NCBI GenBank assembly: GCA_021464245.1
Contig: JADCRB010000114.1
Span: forward strand, 2,852,001 to 2,916,000
DNA: 64,000 nucleotides
Reading direction: 5' to 3'
DNA from: Carallia brachiata
Lineage: Eukaryota > Streptophyta > Magnoliopsida > Malpighiales > Rhizophoraceae
The first letter of the stretch is position 1. Each line of letters starts with the position of its first letter. Shown piece after piece: positions 55,701-64,000 of this stretch. The notes below the pieces were generated by a model that had not been told where the DNA came from, did no database searches, and saw only the letters and a list, made by a program, of their open reading frames with translations. A program made the position numbers and the translations under genes.

Positions 55701-55841
55701 AGAAATATGTCGCTTCACCAACTCTTCCCGAGTTGTCACGGCTTGTTTGCCCTCTTCCAATTTTTGTTGATAATATCCAAATATCTCATTTTGCACTTTC
55801 TGTTCTTTACATTTTTGTTTGTGTTTTGTTTTTCCTGACAT
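49708..55841 (-). CDS. Hypothetical two-exon gene with a MULE in its intron
   Basis: Exon A (55841-55523) encodes MSGKTKHKQKCKEQKVQNEI and continues for 106 codons plus one base (LVKRHISVRKRLGFSSSAIK, then a Gln/Lys/Ser-rich end). It looks coding and ends at CAAT|GTAAGT. Exon B (49877-49708) follows TTTTCAG, completes the split codon in phase (TAC) and stays open for 55 codons to TAG. Joined, this gives about 162 aa. Between them lies the 5.3-kb Mutator-like element 50134-55462. Without it the intron would be about 315 bp, a usual size. I do not recognise the protein. Exon B ends two bases before the ATG of the 49199-49705 gene, so exon B may instead be leader sequence of that gene. The phase match alone has a one-in-three chance of being accidental. 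Confidence 0.4.
50117..50133. repeat. Direct repeat left of the MULE (possible target duplication)
   Basis: GATAAATATTAGCAGAA is repeated with two mismatches as GATAAATGTTCGCAGAA at 55463-55479, in the same orientation just outside the other end of the element. It is longer than the usual 8-11 bp MULE duplication, so it may be a duplication plus chance similarity. Confidence 0.5.
50139..50187 (+). repeat. MULE left terminal inverted repeat
   Basis: Pairs with 55380-55429; the core TAATTTTGAAAATTACAAAA is identical in both arms. Confidence 0.85.
50536..50913 (+). pseudogene. GRF-type zinc-finger ORF of the MULE
   Basis: From ATG 50536: FKNIQCRACNK, then TGA at 50614-50616, then ATVRVSESEKNKNRLYYCCE and KNCSASFLGWCLP. 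The CxxC ... YYCC ... C..FLGW spacing is that of a GRF zinc finger. After a polar segment the protein ends in a hydrophobic tail (VKMLVILLFFLLLY) that could anchor it in a membrane. Such GRF ORFs are often seen on the opposite strand to the transposase in plant MULEs. One nonsense codon lies just after the first Cys pair; the rest is open, so decay is recent or the product could begin at 50623. Its role in transposition is not established. Confidence 0.65.
51279..54732 (-). pseudogene. MuDR-type transposase relic
   Basis: In order on the minus strand: an N-terminal PB1-like plant MULE domain (54732, MVRLVVHYGDKEDYVAYPEW); Asp/Ser-rich linker; DBD region (about 53600-53340, GKVKLQNRHLFRSVYEFREV); catalytic MULE domain (about 52984, GCRPFIGLDGCHLKGPF and IFPIAYAIVEKECNASWEWF); the conserved NNMTESFNHWIGKFRNKPVL block (51777-52387, three times); a SWIM zinc finger CSCKKWEISGIPCKHVACCV; an AT-hook-like GRPKRIRTR; and a zinc-knuckle remnant CGIYKKYGHNARGC. 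Breaks: frameshift near 54000, TAG before the DBD (about 53617), further shifts near 53310, 53045, 52745 and 52410, and the triplication. Not functional. Confidence 0.85.
51792..52397. repeat. Tandem triplication of a 202-bp transposase segment
   Basis: Copies begin at 51792, 51994 and 52196 (TTGAGCAGAAATCTTCT). The spacing is exactly 202 bp each time. Copies two and three are nearly identical; the first has several differences (AAATCT for CCAATCT, GCATATC for GAATATC, TCAGCACT for TCAACACT). Each encodes the NNMTESFNHW to ITKRVRSR-type region of the transposase. Since 202 is not a multiple of three, the duplication disrupts the frame. Confidence 0.95.
55380..55429 (-). repeat. MULE right terminal inverted repeat
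   Basis: The reverse complement reads TGTATTTACAACTGACATCC and onward, matching 50139-50187. Confidence 0.85.
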
Positions 55842-56888
55842 TTTATTCTATGCCGTGTTTCCTTCTTGCTATTATCAATTTATCATATGGATGTCTCGGT
55901 TCTTGCATAACAGCATACTGGAATGGAAAGAACTCATCTTTATTTTTTCCCTTCTCTTTTCCTGAAGAAATGAGAACGCATTGAAAAGAACTATTAAGTC
56001 CTGCGGACATGGAGGGTTTTCAGCCATTGATCTGGGCGAGTCGAAGCTAACAATGGCGATAGACTGCAAAACTTCAGGCGGCATGGTGAGTTATTCAGAG
56101 ACCAACTGTGTCAGAGACATTACAATGTGTTTAGTTGCATCATCCATGTTTTTTGTGTTCGTTATTTCATTGATTAAGCATATAGCAAACGGCATATCAA
56201 CCCCAGCTCCATTGTAGATTAGATGAATAGAATTGGTCATTGGCCCATCACAGTGAACGGACCCAGCGTGGTATGGATGGTTACAACTCACAACGTGTGG
56301 TAGCAAACAATTTTACCTAGGCTGACCCAATGCTTTACAGGCCTTCAGATACTGAAGTCGGAAATTGGAAGGCATTGACTGACTAGGGGCATTCCCAATT
56401 TTCCATGCATCAATTCCCCAGTTCTGTAGCCAAGCAAGAGGGAAGATTGTGAAAACACTCCCACCAATTCATAGCAAGATATGCTGTCATGCTGCACCTT
56501 AATTCATGCACATAATTGGGTCCATAGAATATACAGCAGTTTAACATGAAAATCATCCAACTAGTGATCTAGCAATGAGCAATCCCAGAGTATGGGTTAA
56601 TCTTCCAAGCACATTCTTTATTGTGCCCACCTCATACCACATATGCAAATACAACCCAAGAGTCTATAATGAGGTACATTTTTGGACAATTTCCCTTTGA
56701 TCAATAATCTTCTAGAAAATGAATTATATATGCCACAAAGAACACCGAACTAAAAGGGTGTTGCCTGCTATATTGGTAGATAGGTCAAAGAACATACAGT
56801 TATCTCAGAAATTAAAATTTTCAAATTTGATCAAAATCGTGGCACCCTAAATCATCCTGAACAGGTATGTTACTTGTTACGATGGATC
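55842..56888. other. 3' flank of the HDDC2-like gene with unrecognised open frames
   Basis: On the minus strand two open stretches follow each other in one frame, separated by a single TAA (near 56088): 56306-56091 (ends MSLTQLVSE) and 56084-55875 (starts MPPEVLQSIAIVSFDSP). Amino-acid composition looks protein-like, so a pseudogene or missed exon is possible. I do not recognise it. The remainder to 56888 is probably the 3' UTR of the next gene. Confidence 0.3.
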
Positions 56889-59800
56889 CTAGAATTTAAA
56901 GCTTTGCTTGTCAAATTTCCGATGAACTCTGCAGTTTGCATCAAGAACCAAATTAGGTGGTGCAACATGGAAGTCTGCTAAGGGAGACTTCTGATGTGCA
57001 AAATGGATGGCTCCACTAGAATAAGAAAGATGGAAACTGTAGCCAAACCTAGAAATCAAATTTTCTTGTTGGCCACTGGTATTTCTTCTTGAGGTGATCT
57101 CAGCTGCCCAATTCTTTCCTATTTCAGTCTGAAATTTTCCTACAGGTAAAAACATACAAAAAGCATTGATAATTCCAACAAAGTATATATAAGTTACATA
57201 TAGTTCTTGTACTACAGTTGAGATGAAGCGTTAGTAAGAACACCTGCTGTTGAAAGGAAAAACTCGTCCAAAACCTTCCCATGTTCTGCACAAAAATAGT
57301 GATCTCATGTAAGAAAAATGAGATAGCACAGGTGAAAATATAGTAATAAACAGAATAATTCATCTGATATTGTGTACCCATTTCGTATTCCAATGCCTGC
57401 AAAATCATCTCAACCTGAATAAAGAGGCAAGGGAATCTTGGATTAATAACAACTTCACAGTTGAGCTTTTAAACTTAAAAATTAACTCAAATGCAAACAA
57501 AATTTGCATTAGTAATGCAATTGTATGTGTTTACATGCATAATTCCTGCGAGGGAAGGGCAGAGGGAGCGGTCGATATTTATACTGCAATTGTGAATTAC
57601 GCGAGCAGTATCATAATGGTAATTTGATATAATATGCCCTCGGGTAAAAGGAAAACTATTTTTCCCAGTTCTCTCTTTTTTCTTGTTCTTTGTAGTCTCT
57701 CTCTCATCTCCTCTTCCTTCAACCCTTACACTGTTCCTCTCCCCACAACCCCAAAAATGTCCCTCCTACTTAACAGTCAACATTGAATATGCTTTCAATT
57801 GGATAATACAGAGGACGCATTTAGCTTATATAATGGCCAAATCATTAACCTATTACTTTAACCAGTAAGCAAATCTTGGATGTTAACGCCAGTGTGAACA
57901 TACTTTATCAAAGTCCTTCACAAGGTTGGCCTCCAAGGAAGCATTATTTTCATACTCTGCCCACAATTCCTTGATCTCTTCAGCTGTATTGAGCAGCAGT
58001 CAATTACAAAATATTTTTAAAAAAAAAAAATCCAAGATTGCGAAGAGAGCAACAGTCAGTAAGTACCCCTCATTCCTCCACCAAGAACTTTGCACATTTC
58101 ATTTAAAGCTGCTTGCTCCCTTCTGCTCTTTTCTTCTTTAGGCACCCCGTCAGATGGTGTTATATCTCCAACAATAGCTATCAAAGTCCAAACCCCAACT
58201 CAAACTTCAAAAACAAAATATATTTGCATACTCAGCCAAAATAAAAAGGAAAAAAGAAAACCAAACTCCAATCGATAAGTAAAGGGAAAGAGGAAAGACT
58301 AAGAATAATCACTAACCCACGTAGTACATTTGCAGCCACACATAATATTGGCCTCTTTGACCCGCTCTCTCTCTCTTTTTCTCACAAACACACACACTCA
58401 AATTCACAAACTCACTCACTCATCAGAGGATTGGATGCAGGTTTAAGTTTTTGCTATTCAGTAAGATGACTCGGCGCATTCACTTTTTGTTTCTCTCCAA
58501 CTATTTAGCCAGACCAGCAACAAAGAACAAACAAAAGAACCACACTCAATGTGATAATCTATACGTAAATTGTGATGTTACATCTCAGAACATCAGGTCT
58601 TAGGATTCTTCCCCCTTTTTTTATTCCGGTTCTTCATAGAAAATACCCAATCATGATGCTGCAGCTCAATCAGTTCAAATAGAAATATAAGACAAAACTA
58701 AATCAACCATATATGGACCTTAGAGGCATTAAAAGAATACCTTCTGCAATATCATGCACAATTGCAATCTTTATACACCTGTTTCAATAAAGAGGGCAGA
58801 GGAGTAAAAACAAAAGAGCAAAAACCAAAGCTAGCATTTTTGGTGAACAAAGAACCAAATGAACCAATTTTAGGATATCGGCCAATACAAATACAGTTCC
58901 TTAAACTGACATAATTCTTACAAACAAGTTAATAAGGTCAATGCCATTTCTGTCACTATTACTAGCAATAGTAGAGAGAATTGTATCAATCATTGAAATT
59001 CATATTGATACAAATTCGGCAAACACATATTTAGGCCAAATGCATAGAGCCTTGGGTGTCAATGCTATTTAAATACTATTAATTGAATTTTAATATTGCT
59101 AATTGGATTTTACATGTATAACAAGGAGTAAGAATGTATGTGCATATGGAAATTTGATGTGATGAAAAATGGATTTGTGACATGGTGCCAAATGCTTGAT
59201 ATAGTATGACTTAGTGCTACCTTTCTCTGTTCACACCAGGGAGGTCACCGGCAATTAGAGCCATCAAAGCCATTCGGTACATATGATCAGCAATTGATTC
59301 GGGGCCCTTTATCCCATGGTTGATCCAGCCCTTACGCTTGGTGGTCTGAGAAAGAATAAAGAGATATAAAGAGTAATATTAGACATTTTCTCTTTCAAAT
59401 TCACATCGCTAAAATTTAATTTGGGTCTCCAAAGGTCTCAGAAAAGGATTATTGGAGATCATGCAAAACTACTATAGAAGTAGCAATTAGGACTGGATTT
59501 TCTTGGTTGAAACAAGGACATTTATATCCACAAGCATACCAGAGATATTGCCAATGATCCAAGAAAAAAGAAGTACATTTTCATACATGTTAGCAAGCCA
59601 ATATTTTCATGCACAAATATAAGAATACTTAGACACGTGAGATTACAAAGATAATGAGTAAAGATCACTTGCTCCTTTATAGCCCAAAGCCGTCAAAGTG
59701 CAACATAAGGAAAATAACTCATTCCAGATTCAGCTGTCTGAGTAATGTGCCAACCAACCGGAGTCAAAGACATTATGTTCATATGTTCATCTTATTATAC

Positions 59801-60809
59801 TAAATTGAAATGTCAAGATTTACTTCAGAGGTATTAAGTAGATATAGTATGTATTAGCTGCCTAATAGTGATGGTTCGTAGAGTTAGCACAATGCATCAC
59901 ATAATACCAATCCATTCCAAAGGGTGGGTGCAAGTCCGTACATAATCACTTGGGCATGTTACAGGAAACAATGTTATGGAAAATGCAGTCCTCAATAATG
60001 CACATTTTCAAGATCAATTTTGAGGTGAAAAATTGTAGACACTAACAGGCATTTATCACAAATTTCCCAAAACAACAGGAATTCACCATACCAACCAAAC
60101 TTCAAAGATTACCATGAAACTACATGTTAAATTGGCAATCTAAAAAGTACCAAATCTCCTAATTTTAGAAGAATGTATGTTAGAACAGAACACCAATCCC
60201 TATGCGCTTAAAATAACAAAAATGACAAACCTTTATGAAAAGATGTGCCAAAAAATAAAATAAATAAAACAAATTTTTTCCTGCCGGACACAAACAAGCA
60301 CCCCCTTCAAACCCTATTGAGACAACGATGGAAGCTAAAGTAAAGAATTGAAACACCATGATCAGGTGATCTTCAACCATAAATAAATAAATAAATAAAT
60401 AAACCCCATTTGTTATGCAGGAAAAAGTTGGAAATTTTCCCTCACGAATCGATTCCCGGGAGCCAAACAGAGCCCAAGAAAGAAGATTTTTAGAAAATAA
60501 TAATAAAAAAAAAGCCTTTCACACCCGTAATACCTTCAATCGATGGCACAATGTGAGGAAATCAATAGCGGAAGAAGCAGAGGAAGCCGATGACGAGTGG
60601 ATCGTAGAATCAAAATGGGCCGAGGATTTCATAGGTCCGAAATCAGAAGCAGGCCGGTTATGAGAGCAAACCAAGATGATTCTCGAATTCGGGGATTCGT
60701 TTAAGAAAATGGGTCGCGAGAAAGAGGAGGCACGGCTGTAGAAAGCAAGAGGCGGCCACCGCCGAGGCAAAGAGCGACCAAGTGGAGGCGCACAGCAGTC
60801 AGCTGCCAT
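56889..60809 (-). CDS. HD-domain 5'-deoxynucleotidase, HDDC2/YfbR-like
   Basis: HDDC2-type enzymes hydrolyse deoxynucleoside 5'-monophosphates with a divalent metal. Eight exons on the minus strand: 60809-60534, 59345-59221, 58778-58741, 58177-58067, 57983-57904, 57414-57378, 57285-57244, 57139-56889; 960 nt, 319 aa, all phases consistent. Residues 1-90 are Ser/Arg/Pro-rich and lack similarity to the enzyme core, suggesting an organelle transit peptide. The HD domain shows [11 protein letters not shown] (metal His, about 113), IVHDIAEA (His-Asp, 142-143), [14 protein letters not shown] and [18 protein letters not shown] (Asp about 209). After [18 protein letters not shown] the frame runs about 68 residues beyond where I remember plant homologues ending, with no known domain; a missed intron or lost stop is possible. 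Start chosen at MAADCCAPP; upstream Met codons lie in a Lys/Thr-rich leader. Confidence 0.9.
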
Positions 60810-61784
60810 GAGAACAAAACTCCCAACAATTTGGTTTGCTTTGGTTTGTGTTGTTTGTCTGTCTGTCTTTGTTTTTTTTTTTTTTTTGTCAATTGAAAGG
60901 AAACATTGCATTAAGCTAATGTCATTTTATGTATGCGAAGATATTAAAAATTTGCATGAAATAGAAGTAATACCCGATAAAATAATTTATAATTGATTAG
61001 GTTGTAAAAATTATAAATTAATTGAATAAAATTTAATTAGATAAATCTTTTTAATGAAAAAATAAATCAAATTTGAATTAAACCTGCCTAACATTCAAGC
61101 TTCAAACAAGTCTAATACATCTGGAGAAATCTATGTCTTTGTTTTGTTAGTTATGAAACCTTTGTTTTATAAAGTAGCCAATGTTCTGTTAATGTCTGTT
61201 TTGTGACTTTCCTGTTCCTCTGTCGGAACTTCCCTTGAATCCCACAAATTTAAGAGAAAGTGTGATTTTTCTTATCGATTAAATATTCAGATGGACTTTT
61301 TATTTATTTAATACTAACAATAGATTTGGGTAACACTTAACTTATTATATTAATTAAAATATATATTTTATTATTTTATTTTTTTTGAAGAAAATAAATA
61401 TTAAAAATATCTTTTTTATTAAAATTTTCTTTTTCAAATGCTTAGTAGATTCAAATGACTAAAAATCAATTATTAAGTTAATGTTTAATATAAAAAATTA
61501 TAGAAGTTAAAAAAAAAAATGTTACAATTAAATAGATGTTGTGACATGGCTGTAAATTGGTGATCGTATTTTTCAAGTCTCAATAGTTAGACTTCAAAAA
61601 TATAGATATAAGTTACATATGATAATTTAAAATTTATGTGGGGCTGATCTCTATTTAATCTTTTGATTAATGCTTATTGTGTAATTTCACAACTTGTCCT
61701 TAAATTAAAAGAATTAATTCTACTAAAGGTCGAGATTTGATCTCAGGTGGACTAATGAGACTCCGGTGAGAACTTTAAGAAAGT
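60810..61784. other. Upstream region of the HDDC2-like gene
   Basis: Promoter side of the minus-strand HDDC2-like gene, including a T-rich tract at 60869-60888, then AT-rich intergenic DNA. From about 61687 a segment (ACAACTTGTCCTTAAATTAA) introduces the tandem array and recurs near 61950. Confidence 0.55.
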
Positions 61785-62374
61785 TTGATCTCACTCGAAT
61801 TGGTTGGATCCCAGTAAGAGCCGTAGGAGGCTTGATCCCACTCGAACTAGATGGATTTTGGTGAGGGCGCAGGAGGCTTGATCCCACTCAGATTGGATGG
61901 ACTCCAGTGAGAGCCGTAAGAGACTTGATCCCACTCGAATTGAATAGACTCCACAACTTGTTCTTGAACTGAAAGAATTAATTTCACTGCAGGCCGATAT
62001 TTGATTTCAGGTGGACTAATGAGACTCTGGTGTGGGTCTTAGGAAAGTTTGATCCCACTCGAATTGGTTAGGTCCCAGTGAGAGCCGTAATAGGCTTGAT
62101 CCCACTCGAACTGGATGGACTCCGGTGGGGCCGTAGGAGATTTGATTTCACTCATATTAGATGAACTCTGGTGAGATCCGTGGGAAGTTTGATACCACTC
62201 GAATTGGATAGACTTTGACGAGAGCTGTAGAAAGCTTGATCCCACTCGAATTGGTTGATTCTACTGACGATAGTATGAGTTTGATCGCAAATAGACTTGT
62301 TGGACTCCGGTGAGGGCTATAAGAGACTTGATCCCATTCAGATATTTAATATTTGAATTTTTGATCTAGCGGAT
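61785..62374. repeat. Minisatellite array of 46-47 bp units
   Basis: Units start with TTGATCCCACTCGAA at 61785, 61832, 61878, 61925, 62049, 62096, 62142, 62189, 62236, 62281 and 62328, each followed by TGGATGGACTCCGGTGAGAG-like sequence. Spacing is 45-47 bp. A longer unit is superimposed: the segment before the fifth copy (from about 61950) repeats the one before the first (from about 61687), including GGTGGACTAATGAGACT, so a block of about 263 bp was itself duplicated. Minus-strand reading gives SIQFEWDQ-type repeats (62039-62245), but the irregular period makes a real protein unlikely. Confidence 0.9.
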
Positions 62375-64000
62375 CCAACTCAGTGGCAATTAGAGAGTAT
62401 ATACTAAAAATATTTAGAGAGAGAGATGAAGAAAACAAAACTTTAGAAGTGAAAGATTTAACTTTGTTTGGGATGTGTTTTTAGAGGGTTTGAAGGAGTG
62501 CCTATTTATTAGTTAAAGATTGTTATCATCTAACATAAACAATGCATGTCATCTAAACCAAACAATATGTATGTTACCTAATTTTTTTTATCTAACTCCA
62601 ACAACATGCATATATCAACCCAATGCATGCACCCACCATATGGAAGCATGCATATACTAATATGCATCCACCAAATGAAATCATGCATATACCAACCAAT
62701 AGCCGCCAAATCTTGCATGACATCAACTTCATTATGTGTTTAGCAATCATACACATGATTATCAACTATGCACATGATTGTTAACCAACTAATTCACACA
62801 AGTTTTTTTTTTGAATTTTTTGTGTGTTTACAATGGCAAAAGAGAATAACTGAGATTTTCTCTAAATTTTGATTTTATATACTTACGTACATTTAAACAT
62901 GGCTTGAGAACTTGTTTAGATTATATTCAAAACGTAAACCTTATTTTGAAAATTCTAAGTTTTTCTTGTTAAAAATTAGTGGATACATAATTAGAACATC
63001 AAAATGTGCAACAGTAAAATATGTAAGGGTTTATTAAACTATCTAACGAAAGGAAAAAACTAAGCCAAAAAAAAAAAACTTACCGATCACTCCGAGAAAT
63101 AGCTATCCCAAATGAGTTTGTCTATAATAAAGTTTTAATACCCAAAAGAGATTTCTCTCATAATTTAAGAGAGCAATCATGAGAACTACCCAAATTTACC
63201 ATGAAGTTTGCACACATATTCTCTTCCTTGAGAATATGTCAGAGATAACATTCCCCATCTTGTTAGATCAACCGCAAGCATTCATCGATAATCTGCCTGT
63301 AAGCATTCATAAAAAATAAAAAAAAACTTTCTTTGTTTTTGTTGTACGTTTTATTGTCATAGCCTTACATAAAGTCATTGTGGAGAAAAAAGTTACAATT
63401 CCAAAAATGGCTAGTTTAGGCCCAATTTTCAGACCACGAACATTTACCAAATTCGGACTATATATAGTTATATACATATCCAAAAGATAATGAATAAAAT
63501 GACGCTCGGATTCACAAATCACTGTCACTTCAAAAATCCCAGGTAATCACTATGATTTTGTTAGTATAAAGAAGTCAGAGGATCAAATCTCTTAACCTCC
63601 TTACTTTTATCCCCTGGCATGAAATGGATTTAGTTGGATGCCTTGTATTGTATACTACGGTGTCTTGCTCTTCTTGTCCCCTCTCCACAAAAAATTAAGA
63701 ATCTAACAGTGATTTATTAGCAAAGTTGAACATCAAAGTAGTAACATGCTAACCAAGTTGAGGCCTCAAAGGGGATACTCTTAATATATATATATATATC
63801 TCTTCTCTATTTTTCGGTTGATTGTCATGAACTTCAAAAACAGTTTTTTGATTTTGTGATTACAAATCAGATTCATATTCCTTTCTTTGAATGATTTGAA
63901 ATCCATACAAGTTTATTTGAATGAATGACTGAATATCCATTTTTTAAATGGCCTTTTCCTAAATCCGTAAATCCCATTATCAAAAAAGAAAACTTCAATG
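62375..64000. other. AT-rich intergenic end of window
   Basis: No gene is supported. It contains ATGCAT-rich short repeats (about 62540-62700) and a TA microsatellite (about 63785-63801). Confidence 0.55.

Noticed and set aside
62039..62245. Minus-strand ORF with SIQFEWDQ-type repeats
   Set aside because: Arises from the 46-47 bp minisatellite; the irregular unit length breaks the frame outside this interval.

Overview
This window is nuclear DNA of a flowering plant. Genes have many introns with GT-AG (and a few GC-AG) splice sites, the spaces between genes are long and AT-rich, and there are plant-type MULE, copia, LINE, SINE and MITE remnants. The protein families (PHO1 phosphate exporter, lysine-rich arabinogalactan protein, chloroplast TADA, ALA-type flippase) are those of a eudicot. 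A woody rosid such as Citrus is my guess, but the sequence alone does not prove the species.

Layout. 1-13.3 kb is gene-poor and holds several foldback or MITE-like elements and microsatellites. 13.35-18.37 kb (+) is a PHO1;H1-like gene with 14 coding exons. It carries a one-base deletion that truncates the reading frame, and two of its introns start with GC. 18.4-19.8 kb contains a tRNA-like SINE. 19.80-21.21 kb (+) is a Zim17/DNL-type zinc-finger gene with an in-frame TAG just after its second CxxC. 21.47-22.30 kb (-) is a lysine-rich arabinogalactan protein. 24.03-30.15 kb (-) is the chloroplast tRNA adenosine deaminase TADA (about 1319 aa). 31.3-32.04 kb is a 5'-truncated LINE tail with an open RNase H domain. 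35.76-36.28 kb is a long-TIR MITE. 38.40-44.31 kb (+) is an intact P4-type ATPase of the ALA9/10/11/12 group.

The second half is dominated by mobile elements. 45.3-48.5 kb holds a CML15/16-like calmodulin gene whose two halves are separated by about 2.7 kb of copia gag sequence and other DNA. 49.20-49.71 kb (-) is an intact single-exon gene of unknown function. 50.13-55.46 kb is an almost complete but decayed Mutator-like element with matching termini, a GRF-finger ORF, and a 202-bp piece of its transposase present three times in tandem. It appears to sit inside the intron of a small gene whose exons flank it. 56.89-60.81 kb (-) is an HD-domain 5'-deoxynucleotidase (HDDC2-like). 61.78-62.35 kb is an array of 46-47 bp repeats. 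The remainder is intergenic.

The genes do not form a pathway. What links PHO1;H1, Zim17, AGP19, TADA and ALA9 is gene order: from memory, the same five families are consecutive in Arabidopsis (AT1G68740 to AT1G68710), so this looks like a conserved syntenic block. I found no clearly new biological system. The most noteworthy signals are the two lesions in neighbouring, otherwise well-preserved genes (PHO1, Zim17), the MULE housed in a small intron, the tandem triplication inside its transposase, and the copia-split CML gene.
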